A DNA stretch of 61,706 nucleotides, taken from assembly GCA_023432025.1 (NCBI GenBank), contig JAEYVE010000210.1, forward strand, positions 1-61,706, in the 5' to 3' direction. The notes beneath the pieces are model-generated. The model searched no databases. It worked only from the letters and a program-made list of their open reading frames with translations, and was not told where the DNA came from. This document shows, piece by piece, positions 52,542 to 61,297 of the stretch; the first letter of the stretch is position 1; each line of letters starts with the position of its first letter. Made by a program: the position numbers and the translations under genes. Source of the stretch: Pseudomonadota bacterium. GTDB lineage: Bacteria > Myxococcota_A > Polyangia > Polyangiales > Polyangiaceae.

Positions 52542-54155
52542 CTACGGCACCTCGATTTCGCGCGAGACGCGCTCTTCCTCTTCTCCTCCGAGGCCGAGCC
52601 AACCGAAAAACTCAGGGAGGCGCGCGCGCGGAGCCGCCGGCATGTACTCGAAGTTGCGCCCGCGATCGATGATTTCCCAAAAATCCTTGGTTTCGACGCG
52701 TCCCAGCGCGTCCCGAATGGCGCGCAAGCGCTCGAGCGGCTCGTGGCTCATGTCCTCGGCGATGCGGCGCGCTTTGTTCGCGTCCCCCGCCGTCAAGTAG
52801 TGCGCGGCCAGCTTGACCTGCGCCTTGCGCACGCCCACGAGCGCGCTCTCCTGACTCAAGGTGCGCAAAGGACGATCCAGCTCCAAGAAGCTGTCGAGCA
52901 TGTCCCCCTCTTCGGTGAGGCCTCGTTCGTGAGCAACCTGACACAGCGTGGACACGTCGTACGCGACCGTCTCGGTCACGAAGGTGAGCTTCATGTCGAA
53001 GCTGACGTGCCCGTAGTAAATCATGTGGCGCACGCCCTCCAGCGCGGCGGCGCCGTTTCCGGCGCGCACCATGTACTCCACGAGGAGCCGGTACTGATTC
53101 AGCACGTTGTAGGCGGTGCGCACGTCGCGAGCGTTGAGCGTGGCTCGCAGGTACGAGTTCATGTAGCGGTAGACGAGCCGAAGGAGCTCTTCGTCTCCCA
53201 CCTGGGACGCCTTTTCGCCGATGTAGCGCGTGTCGATGGCAATCAGGTAGTTGATGTCGCGCATGCCGGCCAAGGCTTCGTTGTAGATGCCGAGGTACTG
53301 GCGCATCACCTTCCACTCGACCCAGGTGCGGCGCTGCTCGAGATCCATCAAGCTCTCGGGATCCATGGCCACGAAGTCCGGGTTTTCGCGGATGCCCTCG
53401 CGCACGGCGAACCAGTGAGGCTCGGCGCGCGGCTTGGCGTCCAGGTAACCGAGCGCCAGGTCCTTGAGCGCGTCCACGGCGCCGCTGGCGATGATTTTGT
53501 CCTTGCCCGAAATGGAACCGCTGGTGATGTCCGTCAGCTCTTCCATCGCCGCCAAGGTGGCCGCCTGCGCGCGCGAGGCCGCCTCTTCATCCAGCTCGGC
53601 GCTGCCGCGCGTCGCGGCCACCAGGGCGCTCTCGCGGATGCGCTCGATGATGTGCATGGGCTCGAGGAACCAGAACACGTACCCGAAATAGGGCACCATG
53701 AGCACCAGCGCGCCGCTCGTCGCCACCAGCATGGAGAGCAGCGCGACGCGTGGAACGTAGTTCTCCTGCAGAGCGACGCTCAGCCACACGCCGCACACGC
53801 ACACCACGACGTAGTACGTCATGACGCCGACGTTCACGCGGTCGCGCAAGAACATGCGCGTGACGCCGGCGTAGCGGCCCGCCGACAGCTGAACGACGAT
53901 GCTGACCACCGTGATGACGATGCCGAGCACCGCCGCGACGATGCCCGCCAGCGAGGCGATGCCGTCCGTGATGGCCTGTGGATCGAAGCGAAGGTAGCGG
54001 TCGAGCGCGCCCGAGGGGGCGTGGGCCTCCTCCGGTCGTCCCCCGAGCAAGTGATCGAACGAGTACAGAGCCCAAAATACAGCGAGCGCGGAGCCGCTGA
54101 GGAGCGCCACGGGCAGCACCCAGCGGCGGGAAAAGCTCAAGGGGCGGTCACGCAT
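52542..54155 (-). CDS. DUF2254 membrane protein
   Basis: 537 residues. Four hydrophobic segments in the first 170 residues: ALLSGSALAVFWALY, IASLAGIVAAVLGIVITVVSIVVQLS (landmark), TYYVVVCVCGVWLSVAL and SMLVATSGALVLMVPYFGYVFWFL. LSAGRYAGVTRMFLRDR after the second is the DUF2254 signature. A large helical soluble domain (about 180-530) follows. Function unknown; the family is widespread. The start is ATG 54155; it is divergent from the threonine deaminase gene. Confidence 0.85.
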   Translation of the reverse strand: MRDRPLSFSRRWVLPVALLSGSALAVFWALYSFDHLLGGRPEEAHAPSGALDRYLRFDPQAITDGIASLAGIVAAVLGIVITVVSIVVQLSAGRYAGVTRMFLRDRVNVGVMTYYVVVCVCGVWLSVALQENYVPRVALLSMLVATSGALVLMVPYFGYVFWFLEPMHIIERIRESALVAATRGSAELDEEAASRAQAATLAAMEELTDITSGSISGKDKIIASGAVDALKDLALGYLDAKPRAEPHWFAVREGIRENPDFVAMDPESLMDLEQRRTWVEWKVMRQYLGIYNEALAGMRDINYLIAIDTRYIGEKASQVGDEELLRLVYRYMNSYLRATLNARDVRTAYNVLNQYRLLVEYMVRAGNGAAALEGVRHMIYYGHVSFDMKLTFVTETVAYDVSTLCQVAHERGLTEEGDMLDSFLELDRPLRTLSQESALVGVRKAQVKLAAHYLTAGDANKARRIAEDMSHEPLERLRAIRDALGRVETKDFWEIIDRGRNFEYMPAAPRARLPEFFGWLGLGGEEEERVSREIEVP

Positions 54156-54185
54156 CGACGCCTACTCTACAATAGGTGACGACGC

Positions 54186-55391
54186 ATGACCCTGACCATC
54201 GATGACGTCGAAGCCGCGCAGCGGCGCCTCGAAGGGCGCATTCGGCTCACGCCGTGCACGAGCGCTCCGCTCCTCGGCAAGCTCACGGGACGGAGCGTCG
54301 TGTGCAAGCGTGAGCAGCTGCAAATCACCGGCAGCTTCAAGGAGCGCGGCGCCGCCAACCGCCTCTTGATGCTCTCTCCGAGCGAGCGGCGGAGGGGCGT
54401 CATCGCGGCCTCGGCGGGCAACCACGCGCTGGGGCTTTCGTACCACGGGCGGGAGCTCGGCGTTCCGGTCACGGTCGTGATGCCGGAGAGGGCGCCGCTG
54501 GTGAAGGTCGAGCAGTGCCGTGCCTACGGCGCGCGCGTCGTCCTCCACGGCGACGGCTTCGACGACGCGAAGACGCACGCACGAGCGCTCTCCGAAAACG
54601 AAGGGCTGACGTTCGTGCACAGCTTCGATGACGTCCACGTCATCGCCGGGCAGGGCACGCTGGGTTTGGAGCTGCTCGATCAGGCAAGCTCGCTCGACGC
54701 CCTGCTCGTTCCCGTGGGCGGCGGCGGTTTGCTCGCCGGGCTCGAGGTCGTGTTGGCCGCGAAGAACCCGTCGCTCCAATTGATCGCCGTGGAAGCCGAG
54801 CACGCACCCACGCTCACTGCGGCGCTCGCCGCTGGGCACCCGAGGCGCATCGTCACCGAGCCGAGCCTCGCCGACGGCCTCTCCGTGGCGGAGATGGGGG
54901 CGCTGTCCTTCGAGGTGCTCCAAAAGCGCGCGCCTCGCGTCGTGCGTGTGAGCGAAGCCGCCATTGCGACCGCCATCGTGCGCTTGATGGAGCTCGAAAA
55001 GACCATCGTCGAGGGCGCCGGCGCCGTGGGGCTCGCCGCGCTGCTCGAGCACCCGGAGGCCATTCCCGAAGAACGGGTGGGGCTCGTGCTCAGCGGCGGC
55101 AACATCGATCTCAGCACGGTCTCCCGTATCATCGAGCGCGGGCTCGCCGCGCAAGGTCGCTTGTGCCGCCTCGCCGTCGAGCTCGACGACCACCCCGGCA
55201 GTCTCGCCGCGCTGACGCGCCTCATCGCCAGAACGGGCGCCAACGTGCAACAGATCGATCATGACCGAAACTTCGGACCCGCCGATGTCTCGCTCGTGAC
55301 GGTGCGCCTCGTGCTGCAGACGCGGGATCACGCGCACGTCGGGCAGATTGAAGCAGCCTTGGACGCCGAGGGGCTACGCTGGAGCCGCTGA
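54186..55391 (+). CDS. ilvA: threonine ammonia-lyase (threonine deaminase)
   Basis: A 401-residue PLP enzyme that deaminates threonine (or serine) to 2-oxobutanoate. The cofactor Lys52 is in GSFKERGAANRL; SAGNHALGL and PVGGGGLLAGL bind PLP phosphate. The C-terminal about 75 residues form one ACT-like domain (LCRLAVELDDHPGSLAALTRLIA, landmark). The single short ACT domain suggests the catabolic or less regulated form rather than the two-domain biosynthetic form, though a biosynthetic role is possible. It is divergent from the DUF2254 gene. Confidence 0.92.
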   Translation: MTLTIDDVEAAQRRLEGRIRLTPCTSAPLLGKLTGRSVVCKREQLQITGSFKERGAANRLLMLSPSERRRGVIAASAGNHALGLSYHGRELGVPVTVVMPERAPLVKVEQCRAYGARVVLHGDGFDDAKTHARALSENEGLTFVHSFDDVHVIAGQGTLGLELLDQASSLDALLVPVGGGGLLAGLEVVLAAKNPSLQLIAVEAEHAPTLTAALAAGHPRRIVTEPSLADGLSVAEMGALSFEVLQKRAPRVVRVSEAAIATAIVRLMELEKTIVEGAGAVGLAALLEHPEAIPEERVGLVLSGGNIDLSTVSRIIERGLAAQGRLCRLAVELDDHPGSLAALTRLIARTGANVQQIDHDRNFGPADVSLVTVRLVLQTRDHAHVGQIEAALDAEGLRWSR

Positions 55392-55408
55392 GCGCGGCGC
55401 TGGCGTGC

Positions 55409-55421
55409 TGCGGGAGCACCG
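55409..55421 (+). repeat. dispersed 13-mer TGCGGGAGCACCG, copy 3
   Basis: Identical to 19466-19478 and 22698-22710; here extended to a GTGCT/AGCAC hairpin, just after the ilvA stop. Confidence 0.7.
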
Positions 55422-55518
55422 CGCTTTTCGGGCAGCCGCCGAGAAAGGAACGGGCCGAAGAAGGCGCGCTCGAAGCGAGGGTCGCGGGCGCTTCCGCAAA
55501 CGGGCGCGAGCGAACGGC

Positions 55519-57258
55519 TCAGGGCGCGGCGAACCAGGAGCCGAGGTACGTTTTTTGGAACTCCTCGAACGCGCCGCCCAACATGTTTTCGTAGACGAGC
55601 GCCACGCCGTCCGGCACGGTTTTTCCGGATTCGTCGAGCGCCTTGAGGTTGGGCGGGCTCCAACGGCCCCACTTGATGACGAGTGGCTCGCCTTCTCCGG
55701 GCAGCGCAAAGGTGCCCGTGATGGCCGTGCTCGAGCCGAGAAACACCGTCTTGGGCTTGCCGCCCACGTACGCGCCCGAGAGGTTTTGCAGGTGCGAAAC
55801 GGTGAGCGTCGGAACCGTGATGTCCGGCAGCGTTTCGTTGATGCCGCCGGCGGGTCCCGCAAAACGAAACTTGAGCACGTCCTCGGGGAACGCGGCCTGC
55901 AAGCGACGAACGAGCGCCTCACCGAGCTGCGTTTCGCGAAGACGCGCGGGCTCTCCGAGGAAGTAACGTGAAGGCAGGCTGCGCTGCCCCATGAAGTACT
56001 TCTTCGACTTGGAGACGATTTGGTCGACGCTCTCGGGATCCTGCGGGAACTGGTGCTGCATGCGCACGTCCACCGCAGGCCCGTGCTTTTCGACATAGGC
56101 GAGCAAGCGCGTCACGAACGGCATCAAGTACGCGTTCTGCGGGGCCGCTTGCTTCTGGAAGTTGTCCAGCGCCCGCGTGAAGACGGCGCGCCGCGCAGCG
56201 GCGAGCTCGGGTGCGATGAGCGTCGCTCCCCGGTACTTCTTGGGGAGCTCTTCGACCGCCGAGACGGTGCCTTGCTCCTCCGCGCGACGCAGCACGTCCA
56301 AGAGCGCGCTTCGGTGCGCGGCTTGCACCTCCGCCGCGATGGCGGACGTCGGGTGCGCGGCGATGTACTTTTCGATGGCCTCCACCGTTCCGGCGGAGCG
56401 AGCCTCGCTCAGCTCTGCGCGCGGCAGGAGCACGCCCTTGACCTCGGGCCGCTCGCCTCCGCGCGCCAAATACGCCTGATACGCCGCGACCGTGTTCTGC
56501 TTGGTTGCCGCGGCAAAGAGCGCCTTTTCGCTCAGGTCGTTGCGCCACCACCACACGGCCCACCCGAGCATGCTCGCCGCCATCAAGGTGATGAGGCCGA
56601 ACACGAAGGGTTTCAGGAAGCTCTGGCTGGAGTGTGGCGTCGTGGGCGCGAGCGGATTCGGCACGCCGCTGTCCACCAACGGATTCAGGCGGGCTCGTTC
56701 GAGCGCTTCGCCGCTTTCGAGGCTCTGCCACTGCGTGCGCCCCGCCTCGATGGCGACGCGAGCCTGCTCCGCGTGCTCCGGGCCTCCCGCGTCGAAGGAG
56801 AACGTGTCTCCCCCCGAAAAGCGCATCACGACCAGACGCCCGGAGGTTTTCACCTCCGTCAGCGTCGCCATGTCGTGCTCCACGAGCTCCGTGCGCTTGG
56901 CGTCGATGACCGCCGCCGGAAAGAGATACGTGCCAGCCGGGTACGGGGTGCGCTGAGCCTCCCAGCGAATGGACTGCGCCTTGAGCGTGCAGAACACTAC
57001 CGCTGCCGCGAAGGCGCCGTGAACCGCCAAGTACGACGGACCCGCGAGCGCGACCGAGCTCTCGAGATCCCCGAAGCCCCGCACGGTAAAGCCCGCCCAA
57101 AGCAGGCCGAACCCCGCCGCCAGACCGGCCCACACGAGGTGGTCCTTGTTCTGGAACGGCCGAACCAAGAGCGGCGTCGGCACGGCCGAACCCCGTGATG
57201 ATTCGATGAATCGATCTTGGAGTGTTCGCGGCAAGCCGTAGAACTGCAGTTTGCGCAT
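55519..57258 (-). CDS. membrane protein of unknown function
   Basis: 579 residues from ATG 57258. Two hydrophobic segments near 40-100 (VWAGLAAGFGLLWAGFTV, YLAVHGAFAAAVVFC), a soluble segment of about 110 residues, one more at about 220-240 (FVFGLITLMAASMLGWAVWW), then a long, mostly helical region to the end with a final beta-like domain (TVPTLTVSHLQNLSGAYV, KTVFLGSSTAITGTFALPGEG). No motif of a known family is recognised. The start was chosen because the upstream frame is GC-rich non-coding. It is convergent with ilvA; no close partner. Confidence 0.7.
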   Translation of the reverse strand: MRKLQFYGLPRTLQDRFIESSRGSAVPTPLLVRPFQNKDHLVWAGLAAGFGLLWAGFTVRGFGDLESSVALAGPSYLAVHGAFAAAVVFCTLKAQSIRWEAQRTPYPAGTYLFPAAVIDAKRTELVEHDMATLTEVKTSGRLVVMRFSGGDTFSFDAGGPEHAEQARVAIEAGRTQWQSLESGEALERARLNPLVDSGVPNPLAPTTPHSSQSFLKPFVFGLITLMAASMLGWAVWWWRNDLSEKALFAAATKQNTVAAYQAYLARGGERPEVKGVLLPRAELSEARSAGTVEAIEKYIAAHPTSAIAAEVQAAHRSALLDVLRRAEEQGTVSAVEELPKKYRGATLIAPELAAARRAVFTRALDNFQKQAAPQNAYLMPFVTRLLAYVEKHGPAVDVRMQHQFPQDPESVDQIVSKSKKYFMGQRSLPSRYFLGEPARLRETQLGEALVRRLQAAFPEDVLKFRFAGPAGGINETLPDITVPTLTVSHLQNLSGAYVGGKPKTVFLGSSTAITGTFALPGEGEPLVIKWGRWSPPNLKALDESGKTVPDGVALVYENMLGGAFEEFQKTYLGSWFAAP

Positions 57259-57469
57259 CGCCGTTGCCACAGTGCGTTCCGGTGACAGTGAACCACGCAG
57301 CGGACCGCTTTCACAAGCCTGACGGGCAGCGAAATTCCCCTTCCATGGCCGCGCAGAGCGCACCCTTCGGAATTTCCCGACGTTCGAAGCCAAAACCGCG
57401 GCGAAACGCGGCGCAGCTCAGCTTCGTGCGCGAGGGCGCCCGCCGATGTTTAGTCCAAAAAGGCTGACT

Positions 57470-58045
57470 TCAGTGCACCGCTGGACGATGCGGCAAGCGC
57501 TGAACGAGGTCCGCCTCGAAGTCGAGCAGGTCATCTGCACGCGAACGTACCACGTCGCTGGGCGCAAATTTTCTCGCTAAACGGAAGAACAGGGCATGGT
57601 GCCGGGCCTCGGCGCGCGCGAGGTCCACGTACATCTCCTTCAGAGCGTCCGTCTCTGGGAGGGCGTCGGCGACCATCTTCAGGCGCTCGCAGCTGCGCGC
57701 CTCGATGACCCCCGCCACGAGCAAGCCATCCACGAGGGCGTCGGTCGACGAGCGTTGCAGGTGCTTGCGCAGCTGATTCACGTACTCGTCCTTGTAGTCG
57801 TCGGCGAGCACCAAGCCGCGCGCCGTGAGCGCCCGAAATACTCGATGAAAATGCTCGAGCTCCTCGCGAGCGAACTCGATCATCGGCTCGACGAGCGGCG
57901 CGCGATCCGGGTAACGCACCACGAACGACATGCCCGTCGCCGATGCCTTACGCTCGCAGCACGCGTGATCGACGAGGAACGCGTCGAAATCGGCGAAGAC
58001 GACGTCGAGCCACGACGGGGGCGTAGAAACGCGCAAGTCCAACAT
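57470..58045 (-). CDS. miaE: tRNA-(ms2io6A)-hydroxylase MiaE
   Basis: 191 residues. A di-iron helical bundle with VDHACCERKASATGMSF (landmark, 25-41), FAREELEHFHRVF (58-70) and EARHHALFF near 148-156. It hydroxylates ms2i6A37 in tRNA with O2, needing the MiaA/MiaB-made substrate. The length is typical. The stop of the upstream yjbQ gene is three bases away, so both are in one transcript. Confidence 0.9.
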   Translation of the reverse strand: MLDLRVSTPPSWLDVVFADFDAFLVDHACCERKASATGMSFVVRYPDRAPLVEPMIEFAREELEHFHRVFRALTARGLVLADDYKDEYVNQLRKHLQRSSTDALVDGLLVAGVIEARSCERLKMVADALPETDALKEMYVDLARAEARHHALFFRLARKFAPSDVVRSRADDLLDFEADLVQRLPHRPAVH

Positions 58046-58048
58046 GGC

Positions 58049-58465
58049 TCACTCCCCAGCGACGTGAACCACGAGGCGGCGCCGCCGCGCGTGCCTGCGG
58101 TGCTCCCAAACGAAAATGCCCTGCCACGTTCCAAGCGCGAGCCGGCCGTCGGTGACGGGAATGCTCTCGGTCGTTTTCGTGATGGCCGCCTTGGCGTGGG
58201 CGGGCATGTCGTCCGGTCCCTCCTCGTCGTGCTCCCACGCCCGAGCCTCCGGAACGAGCTCGGAGAGCCAGCTCGAAAGATCACGAAGCACCGCCGGATC
58301 GGCGTTTTCTTGAATGACGAGGCTGGCCGAGGTGTGCTGAATGAAGACCGTGCACAAGCCCGTGCGTATGGCGCTTTCGCGCACGACGCGCTCGATTTCT
58401 CGCGTTACGTCGAAGAGCCCTTGGCTCCCGGTCGTCACCTCGATGACTTCTTGATGGACGGACAC
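58049..58465 (-). CDS. YjbQ family protein (UPF0047)
   Basis: 138 residues from GTG 58465. VIEVTTGSQGLFDVTREIE, TGLCTVFIQHTSASLVIQEN, HAKAAITKTTESIPVTDGRLALGTWQGIFVWEHR (landmark) match the UPF0047/YjbQ family. Some members have weak thiamine-phosphate synthase activity; the physiological role is unclear. Three bases from miaE, hence co-transcribed. The longer frame to 58591 adds a non-conserved stretch. Confidence 0.88.
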   Translation of the reverse strand: MSVHQEVIEVTTGSQGLFDVTREIERVVRESAIRTGLCTVFIQHTSASLVIQENADPAVLRDLSSWLSELVPEARAWEHDEEGPDDMPAHAKAAITKTTESIPVTDGRLALGTWQGIFVWEHRRHARRRRLVVHVAGE

Positions 58466-58508
58466 GCCGGCCAGGTATGCGATTTGGCTCCGCCAAGCAA
58501 CCGGCCGC

Positions 58509-59387
58509 TCAGAAGCGAGCGTACACCGCGAGATCCGGTACGAGGGTCTTGTCGGGCGCAACGACGCGCAACCCCGGGATGAAGAGGTCACCGTAGCCGA
58601 GCGCCGCCTGGACGTTGATCCACTCCCAAGAGAACGTCACCCCGGCTTGGACGAGCCAGCTGTTCGCGAGCTCGTCGAAGCGAATGCTCGCCTCCAAGTC
58701 ACCGGACGTCGCCGCGTCCACTTCGGCGGTGGAGTTGATGTTCGCGTTCGACACCACGGGCGCCCAGCGGCCGATCAGGTTCAGTGCGGTGACCCTGGTC
58801 AGGCGATACTCGCCGCTCAGCGTAAACTGCAGATTGTTTTGCGCGCCCGAGCCGAGCGCCTGCACGTCGTCGGTCGTGACGTCTCCGCCCAAGAACGTTT
58901 GCACCCAAATCCCCTCCGCGTTCACGGTCCAGGTGTCGTCGACGACGTACGAGGCGGCGAGCGTGAGCGGGATGATGGTGGCGCGAAAGGAGCCTTCGTC
59001 CGCCACGTCGCCGAGCGAAAGTTCGTCGACGTCGAAGTAGAACAGGGTGCCGCGCGCGGACATGGCAAAGCGCCCCGTGTCCAAAAACTTCCATTTGGCG
59101 TAGGCGCTCAGCGCCGGGCGCTGCAGCACCACCCACAGCACCCACGGCGCGTTGTAGACGCCGACCATGAGCGAATTCAAAATGCCGTACTCGGCCTCGA
59201 AGATGCCCACGCGAAACTGGTTCTGCCGCAGGGTGAACGCGCTGAAGTCCGTCTGCCGGTCCACCTCGGTGTGATAGGCGTGCGCCGGAGCCGTCCAAGA
59301 AACGACCGTCGCGAGCGCGCTCACCAGCGGAGCACGCGCTCTCCCTCGCTGACGTCCCCGCAGCTCGCCGCTTGCGTTTCGATGCAT
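58509..59387 (-). CDS. exported protein, possible outer-membrane barrel
   Basis: 292 residues from ATG 59387. The signal, SALATVVSWTAPAHA, comes after a basic n-region. The mature part has alternating beta-like segments (for example FRVGIFEAEYGILNSLMVGVY, RATIIPLTLAASYVV, LQFTLSGEYRLT) and ends in PDLAVYARF with a final aromatic residue, as in outer-membrane barrels. A GTG at 59324 overlaps the stop of the upstream lipoprotein in GTGA and is an attractive alternative start, with a shorter signal. Function unknown. Confidence 0.7.
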   Translation of the reverse strand: MHRNASGELRGRQRGRARAPLVSALATVVSWTAPAHAYHTEVDRQTDFSAFTLRQNQFRVGIFEAEYGILNSLMVGVYNAPWVLWVVLQRPALSAYAKWKFLDTGRFAMSARGTLFYFDVDELSLGDVADEGSFRATIIPLTLAASYVVDDTWTVNAEGIWVQTFLGGDVTTDDVQALGSGAQNNLQFTLSGEYRLTRVTALNLIGRWAPVVSNANINSTAEVDAATSGDLEASIRFDELANSWLVQAGVTFSWEWINVQAALGYGDLFIPGLRVVAPDKTLVPDLAVYARF

Positions 59388-60205
59388 AGTCGCTCCCGGA
59401 AGTCACAGCAGAAGGCGCCGTTCGCGGCGCGAATCCCCAACACCATCCTGCCGTCCTCGACGAACGGGATGACGTCACCGTCGCCGGAGGGGACGCGGGT
59501 TTCCAGGCGACCGCTCCGCAAGATTCGAAAGTCCAGCTCGACGGGAAACGGTCCACTCTCGCCAATCGTGGCGGTCCCGGCGACGTCGAAGAGCGTCGAG
59601 TCGAGGTTGTCGAGGGTCAACGCCACGCCGGGACCGATGTAGACCCCAATGGCCGTATCGAGCTCCACCCGACGGGGCGGCTCTTCGCTGCCCCTGTCTG
59701 CCACACGAAATTGGCAGGCCTCGAACGAGCCGAAGACGACGGGTGTGTAGCGAGAGTCACGGAACGGCAGCGTGAGGTTCAGGGTGCCGTTCTGCTGACG
59801 ATCCAGTCGGTCCGCGATGCCCCACCCCGGACAGATGGTGGTGAAGCGCGCCACGCCGTCGACGCGCACGGCGCCGCCCGTGTCGTCGTCGCCACGCTCC
59901 TCCGCGTAGTCCTCGACCGCATCGTCGACTTTGCGCAGCGTCTCCGTCACGAACTCGAGCTCGCCCAGGTCCTCGATGACAGCGAGCTCGGCCGCGGCCG
60001 CGGCCGCGATGACGGCCAGGTTCTGTGCGTTCAGGGTGCCCGTGGGGTCATCGTAGATGCGGGCGAGCGGCGCGAGATTGGGGCCTTCCGGGATGTCCGG
60101 ATCCCCGTGGCAGGCCGAGAGCACGACCGCGAATGCCACGGGCACGAAGTCGCCGCAGCAGCCGCGCTTCGGGCGAACCGTTCCGCGCGCGAGGCCCCGA
60201 GGCAT
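59321..60205 (-). CDS. lipoprotein, hypothetical
   Basis: 294 residues. A basic, fairly long n-region is followed by FVPVAFAVVLSACHG with a lipobox (SAC). After an Ala-rich helical region (AAAAAAELAVIEDLGELEFVTETL, landmark about 66-90) and an acidic EERGDDDTGG segment comes a beta-rich part with some paired Cys (CPGWG, CQFRV, CCDFRERLC). No known motif. The stop overlaps the start region of the next exported protein, so the two are coupled. Confidence 0.72.
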   Translation of the reverse strand: MPRGLARGTVRPKRGCCGDFVPVAFAVVLSACHGDPDIPEGPNLAPLARIYDDPTGTLNAQNLAVIAAAAAAELAVIEDLGELEFVTETLRKVDDAVEDYAEERGDDDTGGAVRVDGVARFTTICPGWGIADRLDRQQNGTLNLTLPFRDSRYTPVVFGSFEACQFRVADRGSEEPPRRVELDTAIGVYIGPGVALTLDNLDSTLFDVAGTATIGESGPFPVELDFRILRSGRLETRVPSGDGDVIPFVEDGRMVLGIRAANGAFCCDFRERLCIETQAASCGDVSEGERVLRW

Positions 60206-60244
60206 GGTGGGACAACGGCTCCGGCGGCGCCGGGTTAAGCAAGA

Positions 60245-61210
60245 CTACTTGGTGGCACCGGTCTGTTCGTCGAGGTCGATGCACACCCCCACGTTCCCCG
60301 CGAACCGTCCGAGGCAGTAGCCGCTGCCTCCGCACTCGTTCTTGTTGGACACCGTCGAACAGAGCTCGAGGCAGCCCTTCGCGTGGGAGCAGACGTGTCC
60401 CCACGCGCAAGCGAGCGGACCGTCGCACGATTGGCCCACCGTGCGCTTGCCCGGCGGAACACAACTGGTGGTGCCGTCTGCGCGCACGATGACGCACGCG
60501 GTGCCGCCCGTGCACTGGCACGACACGCCGTCCGGGCACGGGTACGACTCGGTCAAGCTGCACTGATCCGCGCGAACGCACACGGGCGCCTCGAGCGGTT
60601 CGGGCGCGCCCACCACGCGGCGCGGCGCGCAGTAGAAGCCATCGCCACAAGACTTTTCTACCCCGCGACAGCAATAGGGACGGCACAGGCCGGAAGCGCC
60701 CTCACCGACGCAAACCAACCCGCCCGAACAATCCGCGGAGGACAAGCACGGCGCGTCGACCTGCCCATTGCCCGCCGGCTGACACGACCGCGTGACTTCT
60801 TTGCCGACCCGTCCGACGTGACACGCAAAGCCCGAAGGCCCCAGGCTGCCCGAGTCCGTCGGCAGACTCACGCCGTAACCTGCGGCCCCTGCGGCGGAGT
60901 GGGCACCCGCGGCGCCATTGCCAGCGCCGCCCTGACCCGGCCCGCCCGCGTAGCCCGCGCAAGCATCCGCGTCGTCCGGCACGCAGGAGCTGCTGTCCCC
61001 ACCGCACAGCGGATTCAGGGCCTCAGCCGAGCCTCCGCCTGCGCCCGAGCCGAGGATGTCCACGTTCACCGATTCGCGTGGCGCGCCACCGCCCGACGAC
61101 GTGGAACCGTCGAACCCCGCGTGATCCCGGCTCGACGAGCAATGCAGCAAAAGGCCCGCCACGCCGAAGGCGGCGACCGTCAAGAAGGAGGACCGAAAGC
61201 CAAGCGTCAC
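60245..61210 (-). CDS. Cys-rich lipoprotein with Gly/Ala-rich linker
   Basis: 321 residues. Signal with lipobox (GLLLHCSSS). A Gly/Ser/Ala-rich linker reaches about residue 115 with a few Cys. The C-terminal 200 residues hold many Cys in modules such as CLSSADCSGGLVCVGEG, YCCRGVEKSCGDGFYCAP, and CPDGVSCQCTGGTACV. It belongs to the same surface-protein style as the lipoproteins at 27.3-34 kb. No enzymatic motif. It is in the same direction as the flanking lipoprotein genes, 39 bases upstream of one. Confidence 0.78.
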   Translation of the reverse strand: MTLGFRSSFLTVAAFGVAGLLLHCSSSRDHAGFDGSTSSGGGAPRESVNVDILGSGAGGGSAEALNPLCGGDSSSCVPDDADACAGYAGGPGQGGAGNGAAGAHSAAGAAGYGVSLPTDSGSLGPSGFACHVGRVGKEVTRSCQPAGNGQVDAPCLSSADCSGGLVCVGEGASGLCRPYCCRGVEKSCGDGFYCAPRRVVGAPEPLEAPVCVRADQCSLTESYPCPDGVSCQCTGGTACVIVRADGTTSCVPPGKRTVGQSCDGPLACAWGHVCSHAKGCLELCSTVSNKNECGGSGYCLGRFAGNVGVCIDLDEQTGATK

Positions 61211-61297
61211 GATGACGGTGACGAGCCTAGCACCAGGTCACCCGCCCGTGCACGATGGGGCGCCGCTCCAGCCGGAATTTTCGGCGTTCCAAGGCTC

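Noticed and set aside
52302..54179. 625-codon plus-strand frame opposite the DUF2254 gene
   Set aside because: The minus strand carries clear membrane segments and the DUF2254 signature; the plus frame is a shadow.
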